Source: Rusavskia elegans (taxonomy: Eukaryota > Ascomycota > Lecanoromycetes > Teloschistales > Teloschistaceae). From it: a DNA stretch of 64,000 nucleotides. A program made the position numbers and the translations under genes. Location: NCBI GenBank assembly GCA_011316305.1, contig SAUG01000115.1, positions 62,001-126,000 of the forward strand, written 5' to 3'. Shown one piece after another: positions 1 through 10,904 of the stretch. The first letter of the stretch is position 1, and the number at the start of each line of letters is the position of its first letter. A model generated the notes under the pieces. It made no database searches and was not told the DNA's origin. It saw only the letters and a program-made list of their open reading frames with translations.

Positions 1-549
1 CCTCTTTCCGTGATGAATAGTAATAATTATGATGATCAAGTGAGGAGATGATAGAACAACAACAGTATATAAAGTAAAATCGAAAGTGTCAAATACGATT
101 ATCTGTCACACTGATGCACGTGGGCCACGATGGCCCCTGACTCACTATGCTCACGAGTTGATCCTTGACCTTCTCTTGGGAGATCTGGGTAGGTTTTCCA
201 TGGAAATTCGGTTTATAAAGTACAGACCATCTAAGCATGCTTTCATCATTGCATCGGTGAAGCAAATAACCTTTTCAATGGATCCAAGCCAAACCCATTC
301 TTTGCATAATCTAGCGTCCTGCCGGCTCCCGAGATAAAGCATTCGCGAGACTTTCCCGCTTTGAAAGGAGCATGAAACATATGACCCTCCCAGTCCAGGA
401 AGTCTCGTATAAGGACATTTTCCAAACAGGCATTGCGTTGATTTTCGACAGGCCATCGAAGAGCCTAAATGATCAGGAGCAAGCAACCTGGATACCTCTG
501 GGAGGTCTTGGGATGAGACCTTTCGGCTGTGGTCACGATATTGCTGCAC
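1..549. other. No supported gene; downstream of the secreted-protein gene
   Basis: I see no convincing gene here. The minus strand is open from 549 down to 151, in a frame that starts right after the stop of the gene at 550-1416. A second minus frame continues that gene through a run of four T with residues E-C-S-N-I-V. The stop at 550 could therefore be a one-base homopolymer slip rather than the true end, but I cannot decide this without homologues. Confidence 0.4.
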
Positions 550-1416
550 TCAAAAGAGCCCCTGATTGAACCCACCAATCGCAACGTCATCCCCTGCAAG
601 ATCCATTATAACATAGATCTCCATAAATCTCTTGTCATGCACCATCTTGGCAAGTGTCCTGAAAACCGCGATCCTTGAATATCCTGCCTTCAATTCCCCA
701 ACCCGGCTCTCCACAGCATGCTTCAATTTCCAGGACACGCGCTGGATCCCCATTGTGAGCATTTTCGGAACAGGCGTATCAAGGCCTTTCTCTGCTGCAT
801 CTCCCATGGCTCTGATGGCGGTCAGGTAGATGAGGTGCTCTTCTACAGGTTTGGTACTGTATACGACTCCACGGATACTGACATCGCGGTCGAAGAAGTG
901 AGAGAGCCCTTCTTTCGTGTGGTCAAGAGCCATAGGTGCTGTTCGATTGGTTTCCACGTGGGGTACTAACTCCAATTGTCGCACAGGCGCAACATGAAGA
1001 GCACCTATCGGCACGCCTTCCCATTTCATTGTCGCAACCGTCTCACAATACTTCTTGGAAAGTAGCATGGACAGCATAAGATGGTTCAACCCCCAGATGA
1101 TATGCTGCGAAGTTAAACGCGACGGGTCCTTGCCGAAGGAGTTGTGAATCAGGAAAATGCCGGAGTTACCTATAGGTGAAGGGAAGAACTTGTCTAGCCA
1201 GGTATCTCGCATGGCAAAATCGGTTACCTGGAACATCATATCGACGGCTGTACGCCATATTTCTTCGGGATCGATGGGGGTATTGGAATTGGAAGTGACA
1301 TCCACTTTGAATGCGGACGGTACTCCGACGTTCAAGCTGGTGGTATCGGCTTGACTGAGAGCCAAGCCTGTTAGTATGATACATGGAAGGGTCTTGGATG
1401 TGATAGCAATGTTCAT
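550..1416 (-). CDS. Secreted hypothetical protein, 288 aa
   Basis: I do not recognise this protein. It is a single open frame starting at a true ATG (1416) and encodes 288 residues. The N-terminus looks like a signal peptide: a short polar start, a hydrophobic core (TLPCIILTGLAL) and small residues at SQADT. That suggests export. The mature part has no obvious domain and almost no cysteine (one Cys, in KKYCETV), so it is not a classic Cys-rich effector. It contains an N-R-T sequon and several aromatic and tryptophan positions, typical of a folded protein. The stop falls after GGFNQGLF; another frame carries on past a T-run, so the C-terminus may be truncated. It is the first of four secreted-protein genes on this side of the repeat block. 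Confidence 0.6.
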   Translation of the reverse strand: MNIAITSKTLPCIILTGLALSQADTTSLNVGVPSAFKVDVTSNSNTPIDPEEIWRTAVDMMFQVTDFAMRDTWLDKFFPSPIGNSGIFLIHNSFGKDPSRLTSQHIIWGLNHLMLSMLLSKKYCETVATMKWEGVPIGALHVAPVRQLELVPHVETNRTAPMALDHTKEGLSHFFDRDVSIRGVVYSTKPVEEHLIYLTAIRAMGDAAEKGLDTPVPKMLTMGIQRVSWKLKHAVESRVGELKAGYSRIAVFRTLAKMVHDKRFMEIYVIMDLAGDDVAIGGFNQGLF

Positions 1417-1668
1417 TACCTCGGTATAGATGCATCGCTTGAGGGATTCTGCTCAACTGCGAAACCATTGATGAACAAGGTCGTCAAGAACACATTGTTT
1501 GCCAAACAAGGAAAACGCATATCTAGTGACTATTGGGCAAACTGATCAGGATTCCAAGCGGAGTTGCTACTATACACAGAATCCGAAGAAGCAGAACGAG
1601 TTCCTACTGTTCATAGTGAATCTAATACCGGTCTGTGAAGGTGAGAAAATTTATCAACGCCGGCTGAT

Positions 1669-2382
1669 TTATGCAGCTCTGTATGCGCATTGGCGCTCTA
1701 GCGCATCGATTGACTTGCGATGCGAGTTCCATCGCACAAGCCCATACGAAGTAGAAGCAAATCCATAATCAATTATCATCGAAAGCACAACGTAGCAAGC
1801 GATGTCATGTGCCGAACATCTTAGGAAAACAGGCTTTGATTCTGTGCGTGAGTTGAACTGGAGTCTGCGAATGGTGCTTTGTACTGGGACAGGTTTTGGC
1901 TTGATAAGAGACCATGAGTGTGATAGGGTCTTAAATCCGAATAACCGTATCAGCTCCATCCTCATGCCGGACGCCGGTGGCCCAAAAGCACCGACTTCAC
2001 GCGACCAATCATGCGGAAGTATACTGACTGCCTCGGAGAGGTCGTACGGGTGCAAACCGGCGTTTCTACTCAAGCTGCTTACTTGGGCACGTCGAATCGG
2101 TATGTCTTGAATATGGGATTCGGAAAGCAATTGATTTCGTTGGCAAACCATTGTTGTATCGAGCATCCGGAGAGCATTTCCTAAGATGTCAGTTCTATGT
2201 GATTGCTGGTGGCCCAGGGTAGGATCCACTAAATCGCCATCTTCCAGCCACAGGATGCGCTGCTTGGGACTGCGGACACAAGTATTGGTGCCTTTGTTTG
2301 GCATCGGTGAGCCATAGAGACCAGGATTTCTCAACGCTTTAAGAGTGACATCCGTTAATTGTGCCAGGTCAAGCACCGGCAT
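1669..2382 (-). CDS. Uncertain hypothetical ORF, 237 aa
   Basis: This open frame of 237 codons starts with ATG at 2382. I do not recognise the product and see no signal peptide, membrane segment or known motif. The middle (WSREVGAFGPPASGMRM, then RLFGF) looks more protein-like than the ends, which read as arginine- and serine-rich translation of noncoding DNA. A 102-codon frame overlaps it on the plus strand (1802-2110). It could be a real lineage-specific gene, one exon of a larger gene, or a chance frame. It lies 160 bp from an inverted-repeat element. Confidence is low because nothing beyond length supports it. Confidence 0.25.
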   Translation of the reverse strand: MPVLDLAQLTDVTLKALRNPGLYGSPMPNKGTNTCVRSPKQRILWLEDGDLVDPTLGHQQSHRTDILGNALRMLDTTMVCQRNQLLSESHIQDIPIRRAQVSSLSRNAGLHPYDLSEAVSILPHDWSREVGAFGPPASGMRMELIRLFGFKTLSHSWSLIKPKPVPVQSTIRRLQFNSRTESKPVFLRCSAHDIACYVVLSMIIDYGFASTSYGLVRWNSHRKSIDALERQCAYRAA

Positions 2383-2542
2383 CTAAAAGTAGAAGTAGAC
2401 AAAAGGCATGTGTTGAGAAGCCATCAGTACCAGATGTACGCGCAACGAGGTTGCCCGAGTACCGTCAGGGGCATCTTAGTCGGCAGCTCTTCGGTCGCGC
2501 TATGCCCCTTTGAGGAAATCAGGCGATCATTATCTTATCTGG

Positions 2543-2661
2543 CTCGTTATCGCTAAAATAGATCGCAATGTGGGCCCGTGCACCCCACCAAAAACTTCAT
2601 ATTTCTCGTAAGGCACGGGATAGCTCCACACCACGCGCTGAACAAAATCCATACCACACGC
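2543..2661 (+). repeat. Left terminal inverted repeat of the 824-bp element
   Basis: This arm pairs with 3,141-3,366 on the other strand. The outer 31 bp are a perfect match. A second well-matched block contains GGCACGGGATAGCTCCACAC (2,610-2,629), repeated in reverse at about 3,169-3,188. Confidence 0.85.
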
Positions 2662-3140
2662 GTGAAACGTCCCTAGTGTCTCGCGTCCTACACCCCACCT
2701 CTGGCTTCCTGCTACGGTAATTATACTACTTCCGCCTATAACTTCGGCTTTTTCGTAAGAATTTCCTGAGATTCTCTACAATATCGGTCTAAAGTTGACT
2801 TATCTGGTTAATTTAGTCGAATATAAAGCAGATATAGGGGGTAGGGAGTGTTATACAGTTAAAAATACGGAGTTCTTATAGGGCTAGCCCTATCTGGAGC
2901 CTCTCCAGAGTCTCTACTAACTTTTAGTAATAAGATATTCTCTATAGAGGTTACTATATATCTAATTCTGGTCGCGTATATTAGATTTTCTCAGGTCTAA
3001 TAGTATAGGCGTATATGTAGAATATCTGAAAGTTTTAGCTTCAAACCCTATATCGTTGATTTTTGGTATATAGTCAAAGAAGATAAGTATGTAAAAAACA
3101 GGGATCTCGTTATAATATGCGGGGTCAGCCCTAACCCTAA

Positions 3141-3366
3141 AGTGTGGTGTGGATTTTGTTCAACGCGTGGTGTGGAGCTATCCCGTGCCTTCTCGTAACC
3201 TCATGGTCTTCCACCACGGCAATATTTGTATAGCATTATAATTACAAGCTGTAGACTATTCAAATGAACTATTTCCCAGCTATTTTGGTGTAGAAATAGG
3301 TGCGGTGGCCTGAGTTTTGGTGGTGGTGAGGGGCTCCACATTGCGATCTATTTTAGCGATAACGAG
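3141..3366 (-). repeat. Right terminal inverted repeat, interrupted
   Basis: Reverse copy of the left arm. Between its inner block (3,141-3,198) and outer block (about 3,310-3,366) lies extra sequence with no counterpart on the left, either an insertion here or a deletion there. Confidence 0.8.
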
Positions 3367-3371
3367 TCTGG

Positions 3372-5074
3372 GGCTGGGAACTTGTTGGTTCTGGAAGGAC
3401 ATCCACAGTATCCCAATCATTTAACCCTCTCTGTGGGCCGAAGAGCTCTATATAAGAGTTCTAGGATATTGCAAAGCCATCTGATCTTTCTAGAGCTATC
3501 CTTTCACCGTACAGATTTGGCATCGCGTGTGTTTAGTCATTGGACACTGCTTTGAAAGCGAGCAGTTGGCTAGGATATTCAATCGCCGAAATCGCAGAGT
3601 ACCAAGCAGAAAGTCGGCGCACTCATTGTTGTGAACACGGCACAGGCGGATATTTGGGGTTCCTCGAAGCAGCGCCTCCTAACAATGGACTCGAGAAAAC
3701 ATTCAGGTAAAATAAATCTTTCAACTACTCGCTCATCCAGTCAAAAGGAAACGCGTCGGCGGCTAGTGTACCTGGAGACATCGAGCGCCGGTGGTTCGCA
3801 TGCTTAACAGCAGTGATTTTACATCGTTCGCAATTCCGTCTTGCAACTTGGCATAGACAAACTACAGGCCCCGAGCTCCCTACAACGGTTCATCAGATAC
3901 ATGTTCGAACACGCTCCGGCTTCAACCAGAAAAGATACATTGGCTGTTTCCAGCTACGCCGCTGCACCCACGCAGACACATTAGCTCACATGGTTGTCTT
4001 TGGCCGAGAATTTATCAGACTCGGGGGTCACAGTTGCTAGGGCGTAAGGGTTGATAGTACTGTTGCTGCTTTACAAACAAAGTCAAATGCCGGGGAGAAC
4101 CGTGGCGAAACCCAGACTTTTGGCCAAGGCAAGTTCTCGAGATTAGCGCCTCTGGTGATCTGTTTCCAATACCCCCATACTGCTCCTAAATTAAGGTTGT
4201 CCATACATTGTTTTTTTGTTCACTCTCCCTTCATCTCCTATTAACCCATGTAGCAGTTGCAAAATGAACACCTCGCCTGTCGTACATACATTCACTGCAA
4301 TTGAGAGCCGATGAATCGGAGCGACCTGGATTGCAGACGAAGGTAGGAGGCAGACAGTTGTTGACCAATACATCTTGGGCACAGCAGAGACGAACCGGGC
4401 GCCGATACGATCAACAATAAGGTACTTAAATAAGGTATGCTTGTGTGTTCAAAGCTTGATACGGTGAGAGGACTTTGCTTAACGACACGTCAAATCTTGG
4501 TGGGTGAATGATGTGTTCTTCGATCTCTATCGATCTGATCAAATGACGGCAAACTCTCAATCAGGATTTCTCTCACAGTGTAGCCACCAGTCTATCTTCA
4601 ATCGTACACTTGGCCTTCACTTGCAGATCATCTGCAAATTGAACATTACATCTGTGAACCTTGTTGGCGAAGACCGAGCTTTCTTTCATTGAAAGATTGC
4701 GTCTTCATACGTGATTGGCTGGTCTTGGGACTTTGAATGAAGATTTCAGTCACCAGGTTGTTCACTGCTACATCTAATCTCATTTCATTTGGTGATCGTC
4801 GTTACTACACTCCAAATAAAGAAGCTGCCACCTTTCTTGCAACTTCCTCTTTCTTACAACTTCGTCTTGCTTCGTATCACCAAGCTCGATATCCTCGAGG
4901 CTACAGCTCAAGCTCAACACTGCTTCAAGTCTAATAGCAAAGCATTAGTCTGCTACATCTGGATTAGGTACGAGACTGTTGCTCTCTCCATTGCGTAGAA
5001 AGTTGCATTGCTTCAACAATCGTCTCGAGGACTGACTTATCTGCCATCCAGTCCAATTACTATCCACTGCCAAC
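3372..5074. other. Intergenic, no gene seen
   Basis: Only short open frames occur here (for example 75 codons at 3,813 and 62 codons at 4,504), with no start context, splice pattern or motif that I trust. The last few hundred bases are C/T-rich and end in CCAACATGAAG, the likely leader of the gene at 5,075. Confidence 0.5.
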
Positions 5075-6328
5075 ATGAAGTCCATGATCATCTCAGCCGT
5101 CTTCGGCACTGCCATCCTCGCCATTCATGGCGTGAGCGGAGCCGTCATGCCAATCGATAGTAAGCCAACCGTGGATCAATGCCCTCTCCGCTTGACTGAC
5201 GATATTCCTTGCAGCCACCAAGCGCAACGAGGCACTTGAGGTCCGTTCCGAAGCCATCGAAGAGGCTCATTCTCCTGCCATCAAGCGTGAAGCTCCGGCT
5301 TCCGTGGCGTCAGCTACACCGAAATCCTCTTCCATGGTTTTCCCTGATCTCTCATCCACGACCACCTGCGTTCATACCGGCAAAGGTTTCATTGAGTGTG
5401 GCGACGTTATGAACAAGCGCGAGAACGCTGCCGCACCTTCGATGAAATCTCTTGAAAAGCGGGCCGAGGAGTCGCTCCCGCTGCGTGGTACGTCTGGTAT
5501 CTTTGTTGTCCTTGGGTATGCTTTGATAAGCTAACTGGTGTCATAGACGGCTACCCTGATCGCGCTCTCAAGTGTGATAAGTTAAACAATCTCTACCACT
5601 GGGCTCAGACATCAGATCATCCAGAATATTGTCATCAATTGATGGATAAGAACCCCCCGGATGAACTGTGGGATTGGTGCTACGTCTTGGTACCGTGCGA
5701 TGTTCCCAGTCAGTCATCCATTCTTGGTACCGCCAAGCCTGGTCACTCAATGCTGACTATCCACAGACGGTGCACAACCCCATCATGAACCCCTTCTTCA
5801 TTCTCATGGTCCTCGAAGTATTCTTACGAAGCGCATTGGCTCGAAAGGTGTGTCTTAGCCCTATCCTTGTGTGAAACAGCACGAAGAGAACTAGGCTCGC
5901 CACCGTGCCATGTCTCTGCATCCTGCACACTGCTCCGTTCTTTCGCACTTGCTTAACACGCTGGATACATACTAACATCGTACAGACAGTCTCATGGACG
6001 GCACCTACGAAGCAAGCAAGCTCATGACCCGCAGTAAATTTTCTCCCCTCTGAGGCCATCCTCTTCACCCGGGACTCGGAGACTGATCATTCTTGCAGCA
6101 GCCGACTCCACCACCACAGCAGCCACCGCACTCCGCGGTTGCAATGGCAAAGGGACTGCTTTCTACTTCACGAATGATAGCACCAAAACCCTATGCAACG
6201 GAGAACTCGTCAAGGGCTCCGAGCTGTATCATCACTACGTCGATCCGAACGCAGCGTGGAACACATACTGGATGCAACAATGTTTCGAGACCGCAGATTG
6301 CCCTGGTGGAGCGCACTGGGGGCCTTGA
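5075..6328 (+). CDS. Secreted cysteine-rich protein with Lys-Arg sites, six exons, 292 aa
   Basis: Exons by splice reading: 5075-5159, 5215-5487, 5547-5708, 5767-5847, 5986-6033, 6099-6328. All phases agree and give 292 residues. Introns are 55, 59, 58, 138 and 65 nt; the fourth ends after an ACTAAC branch site. The protein opens with a signal peptide (MKSMIISAVFGTAILAIHGV, then SGA). Five Lys-Arg pairs follow (TKRN, IKRE, NKRE, EKRA, TKRI), possible Kex2-type cleavage sites. Ten cysteines sit after the signal, four of them in the last exon (GCNGKG, LCNG, QCFE, DCPGG), which ends in WGP. I do not recognise the family; a secreted or processed effector-like protein is the likeliest class. The second intron donor is GTACGT. 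The third exon's donor (GTCAGT) is the weakest junction. Confidence 0.7.
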
Positions 6329-6800
6329 ACCCAACATAGAAGGGTGGTCTGGGGGTCAGCGGCAGCATAGTCTGCCGATTGGAATTGGAAAAATTAAGCA
6401 TGCGAAGGATGGTCTTAATGTGTCGATGGTCAGATAGTAATCTTAGAGAAGTTCGGGCAGAGACGACTTAGAGCGGGAGAGCTTAGATAACTCCAAACAG
6501 TCAACGACGATCCAAGCAATTCAGGTCCTCTGATGTGCAATTCTTACGCTACGTTGGACAACCTAGAGAGACTTCGTGTTCGAAGCAACTGCGTTAGCGT
6601 ATCGACTTTCGATTTGCCTCTACACCTGCAGTGTGAGATCGAGCACGTGACCTCGACTTGGCGTTTTCTTGGCATGTTTCAAACCTTTTGATTGTGTACA
6701 GACCATCGAGGTGTTGGGCCAGTGTATAGCCCCCATTACACACACCAAATACACGCTGTGATAAACGATTGCATAGGTAGTTGCATCAAGAGCCATCTAT
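6329..6800. other. Intergenic, no gene seen
   Basis: No coding signal found between the secreted-protein gene and the amidase relic. Confidence 0.5.
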
Positions 6801-8562
6801 ATGGGAGAAAAAGAAAAGCTTCCATGGCAAGCCATAGCCAAGGAAGCTCAAGAATACCGGAATGCACCTCTTGTCAAGGTCCAGCCGCCTGTTTCGGTAA
6901 ATTTGGATGCAGCTCCAACCAGTGCGTTTGAAACCCTGCGATCGAGTCTCTCATCCCAGGAGGTTGCAATCACAGAGCTTCCCGTATAAGATCTAATACA
7001 ACAAATCTGGGAAGAGACCTCACCGCAGTAGCCGTTACGAACGCTTTCCTTCGACGGGCAGCTCTGGCTCAGAAGTTGGTAGGTCTTCTGACATCCATCT
7101 CACGTCGTGGTCGTCTGAATTCTCACTCTTCCAGGTAGACAAACTGTGTGACCGAATTGTTGCCAGAAAGATTGCTAGCTCGAGCAGTATTTCTTGATGA
7201 GTACTTTCAGAATAATGACCGACTTATTGGGCCTCATGAACAAGACAGCGACAGAGGACGCTCGCGTACTGCAGATCCTGTCTCGTGTGGGCGCAGTCCT
7301 CCATGCTCGGACCACGCAGCCTCAGACGTTGATGCATCCCGAGACTGATAGTAATCTCTTCGGGTGACTGTCAGTCCTTACAACATAGAGCGCTCTGCGG
7401 GTGGGTCACCTGGAGGCGAAGGGGCTCTGATTGAAGCAAGAGGCAGCTGCCTTGGTATTGGAACTGATATCAGTGGTATGGCCGTTTCTAATCCAGAAGG
7501 ATGACTTATCGTGTAGCCCCGTTAATCAACTACAGGCAGCATTCGAAGCCCAGCCGCCAACAACGGAGTGTACGGACTCACCCCCACTGCATTCCGTTTC
7601 CCAACTGACGGCTGGTCCAGCAGAGGGCCAGGTGCTGACCCAATACCGACGGTAATTGGCCCTCTGAGCAAGAGCCTTGGAGGTCTTGAACGAAACCGTG
7701 ATATCGGCGCAGCGCTGGCTTCACGAGCCTGCTTTACTCCCGATCCCCTGGAACTCCGACTGTCACATCTCTTCGCAGCATTCGCTCAAGATTGCCATCA
7801 TGCGGAATGACGGGATCGTGCAGCCTCACCCACCCATCAAACGCGCATTGAAAGCCTTAGCTTCAAGGCTCGCCACAGTGCCTAATGTGACCACGGTGGA
7901 ACGGAGTCCACACCTGCACGGTGAAGCTTGGGCAATCATCTCAAACCTTTACTTCACCGATGAGGGCGCTGAGGATGCTGCCGCGATAGCGGAGTCTGGT
8001 GAACCGTGGCGACCATTGACAGAATGGATCATCAAGGGAAACCCGTGCGTAAAGCGGCTCAAGATGCAGGATCTGTGGTACGGGGTCGAAGAGCGAGAAG
8101 CTTACTCCAGTGAGTACGCAAAACTATGGAATGATACCGCGACAGCGGTGGACCAAGTCACAGGAGAGCTCGGTGGAATGGTCGACGTAATTCTATGTCC
8201 AGTCGGACCGGGCGTGACACCAAGACATAATACGGCAAAATACTGGTCGCATACGAGTCAATGGAACTTACTGGATTACCCGGCCATCAGGTTTCCGGTC
8301 GATAAGGTATACAAGCGGCTGGATGGAGAAGCAAGTTCTTAGGGCAATTGGATCCGGAAACTGGAGACTTTGTAAGACTGCTGTCCTTTAGAAAGAACCA
8401 GCAAGTATGACTATTAATCAGCTGCCAGGGGGCCCAGAAGTCTTTGATGGGCTGCCGATTTCGTTGCAACTGGTTGGGCGAAAGTGGAATGACGAGAAGA
8501 TTCTAGCGGTTTTGGGATACATCTCTGGAAGGATTGGGTTGCCATTTGCACAATTTCCATGA
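6801..8562 (+). pseudogene. Amidase (acetamidase-type, amidase signature family), broken
   Basis: The parts of a fungal amidase appear in order. The N-terminus MGEKEKLPWQAIAKEAQEYR starts at 6,801. AVTNAFLRRAALAQKL lies around 7,030. A glycine motif AGGSPGGEGALI and GIGTDISGSIRSPAANNGVY lie around 7,395-7,580 across an intron. The C-terminus GLPISLQLVGRKWNDEKILA ends at 8,562. The gene is dead: a stop follows ITELPV, more stops and frame changes occur around 7,000-7,350 and 8,340, and the stretch that should hold the catalytic lysine (G-x-P-x-S-x-K-D) is missing between LIGPHE and NKTATEDARV. The Ser-rich motif also reads GGSPGG where GGSSGG is usual. Intact members hydrolyse amides to acid and ammonia. 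The damage is not RIP-like. Confidence 0.8.
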
Positions 8563-9490
8563 CATCCCCGGGCCGCACTATCTTGAGTGTCCAGAACGAC
8601 CTACACTGTGGACCTTGTTATGGATAAGGGGCTCTTCTACGAGTAAATTTGGTGACCGCCGGGACCGGATCACTCCTCAGACGTCGGCTACTGCCACCTA
8701 GAGGCTACAGCGCAGGAGATGTAGTTGACGCATGATCAAGAATTGAACCTATCCAATGCGGCAAGTAACAAAAAGAGCAATGACTAGGTATGTTGACCGA
8801 TAGTCCCAAAGACAGAACAAGCCCACACATACGCTAAGTTTCTGGGATCTGAAAACAGCATCGACATTCGGGTACCTTGCCCAACTCCAGGTGTCAGAGA
8901 GGAATGACGTCGAGTCTTTGCGCTGAGAGCTCTACAGATAAAGCACTTCGGGCCCTCGGCAAATAGTGAGAACTCTCAATCCAACAACGGTTATTAATAT
9001 CGGGCTACGTAATCATTCTCCGTCCCAGCAGCAACAAGCAGAATGACTCAATGCCAAGGTCGCAAGCAATTCACTGTAGCTTGTTGCGCTCAGGTATCAT
9101 CATCGGTGCTCAAGCTTCTCGCCTTTTGGTCATTAAGAGCCGATCCTCGGCGCCCAGCACTTCTCACATCCAAATTTCCTTGGTGTTTTCTTGTTTCTTC
9201 AATTATATCCACTTTCCTGGCAGTCCTTTGAGCGCTCTTAGGATTTCAAACATATGACACACCCGCTCTGTTGCGGTTTCACAATCATGCATATTCTGTA
9301 TACGCGGCCTTCAAAATGGCAGCGCATAGTGTTGCCTGCATATCGCGAAATCCGCCAGGAGAAAGTCAATCAGAACTGCACGTCCCATATCACTCGACCG
9401 ATCTATAAATTCTCGATACTTCCCTCGACGTCCTCACCAATCGAGATAGTCCAACAAAATCACAACAGCACTGCATCATCGCCAATCAAA
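8563..9490. other. Intergenic with the promoter of the next gene
   Basis: No gene seen. The last 100 bp hold a TATA-like box and a C/A-rich leader before the ATG at 9,491. Confidence 0.5.
9404..9409 (+). promoter_or_regulatory. TATA-like box (TATAAA)
   Basis: TATAAA lies 82 bp before the ATG at 9,491, within GATCTATAAATTCTCG. The distance fits a fungal core promoter with a short leader. Assigned from sequence and spacing only. Confidence 0.45.
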
Positions 9491-9940
9491 ATGAAGCAAT
9501 CCTTGCTCTCCCTCTTCGCTCCTCTCGCCGCACTTTACGGTTCCACCCTCGCGCAATCACCAAACGATGTATCCTCCATCGCTCAATTCGAATGCCTGAA
9601 AACCTTCACAGCAGACCGCTCAGCATGCGCCTTAGCCATCATCAACGGATTTCCGAACAACATCAGCGTCAACCAATTCCATTCCGGCGAGCCCACGAAC
9701 TTGTATCAACTCCCTCGGACTGCAATTGGGGGCAGCAATGTGGATTCCCAATGTCGGGTCACTGTCGAGCTGAACGTCGCGACACCTGTGGAGACATCAT
9801 GGCATTACGTCTGGACGATGGCTTCCATGTTGATGGATGCCTGTGAGAACAAGAGCACGGGGCAGACGGGAGGCCGGATTATTACGGGCCAGAATTCTGG
9901 GTTGATCATTACCATTCAGGATTCGCAACGGGGGCTCTAG
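9491..9940 (+). CDS. Small secreted protein, 149 aa, four cysteines
   Basis: The open frame extends upstream to 9,254, but I chose the ATG at 9,491 (context TCAAAATGAAG) because it begins a textbook signal peptide: MKQSLLSLFAPLAALYGSTL followed by AQS. The mature part is about 127 residues with four Cys (FECLK, SACAL, SQCRV, DACEN), consistent with two disulfides. Two N-x-S/T sites occur (N-I-S, N-K-S). I do not recognise the family. Size, signal and even Cys count place it with candidate effectors or surface proteins. No intron is needed. Confidence 0.7.
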   Translation: MKQSLLSLFAPLAALYGSTLAQSPNDVSSIAQFECLKTFTADRSACALAIINGFPNNISVNQFHSGEPTNLYQLPRTAIGGSNVDSQCRVTVELNVATPVETSWHYVWTMASMLMDACENKSTGQTGGRIITGQNSGLIITIQDSQRGL

Positions 9941-10904
9941 GCAATCGTGGGGAGACGAACGACTGTGTGGATGGTCACTGGCGGGCTCCGTCACGAACTC
10001 AAGTCTTTCGGCGGGCGAGGTTCAGGATGCCGCGATGGGAACGTTACTCGCAGGAAAGTTCCACCACAGCATGTTCCTACTAGGGGTATCAATGGTAGCG
10101 ATCCTACTTGGACGAGCGCTATGACATGTAGTATCTCAGCGTGTGTAGCATACATACTCACTGCGAAATCTTCTACCACTTTATATCACTGCTTCACCCA
10201 GAGCCGTGGATTTTCTTCGCTGTACTGTAGTAGAATTTTTCATATCGCACCTCTGTCTCTCTACCTCTAATCCCTAATGCCTGCCGCTAGGATATTCTCC
10301 TCGTCCCTCGCAGTTGGCAACCGTCAGCCCTGGATCCGCCCGAAACTTTTTCCCTAGAAGTCTCTCACTCCAATCTTCTACCTGATCCTGAGCAGAAACT
10401 CCCACCTTTCACAGCCCCATCCCTTTATCTCGTCAATCGAATGAATATATCACCTATTTTTTATACCGGGGTCTACCTCCCAGTGATATTGCGTCATGCT
10501 ATACGACCTTTTGGGCCAGAGTCTGTATGTACACATCCAGCCCAAGACCATCTCTCCAATTGTGGCTTTTGTGCAAGATGTGATGATATTTGCCATTCAA
10601 TGGACCGAGTGGAGAGGCTTGGGGGATTAGCTATGCGAAGCGATTTTGGAAGTTTGATATCTGTGATAAGTCTTTATTTCGCTCGAAAAGGGGCAGCGAC
10701 GATTGTATTGTCTCAAGGGCTTCTTTAAGGGTGTATATTGGGTTTGTAAGTAAGAGACACACCTCCTCGCTTTTAGCCACTTTGGGTGCAAAGGCAACGA
10801 TATTGTACTGTTGTAAGATATTCTAGTCTCCTGTTTGTTGTGCTGTAAAGGCGGTTTCGCTCAATTCTGCTTGCATTCCCCTTGTAGGACGCAAGTACCT
10901 TTAA
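9941..10904. other. Intergenic, no gene seen
   Basis: Short frames only (for example at 10,441 and 10,590). T-rich sequence after 10,440 is probably the 3' region shared by the two convergent genes. Confidence 0.45.

Larger units (their letters stand above)
2543..3366. mobile_element. Non-autonomous TIR DNA transposon (MITE-like), 824 bp
   Basis: The ends are a long terminal inverted repeat. The outermost 31 bp (CTCGTTATCGCTAAAATAG and onward) are identical on the two strands, and similarity continues inward for about 120 bp on the left. The right arm is split by about 110 bp of extra sequence (about 3,200-3,310). The element is flanked by a 5-bp direct repeat, TCTGG, at 2,538-2,542 and 3,367-3,371, which I take as the target duplication. 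The centre (about 2,730-3,120) is AT-rich with many TpA steps and few CpA, suggesting mild RIP. There is no transposase frame, so the element needed help in trans. I cannot assign the superfamily. Confidence 0.85.

Noticed and set aside
10441..10826. Two overlapping frames of 78-95 codons
   Set aside because: AT-rich, no start or motif; read as 3' noncoding sequence.
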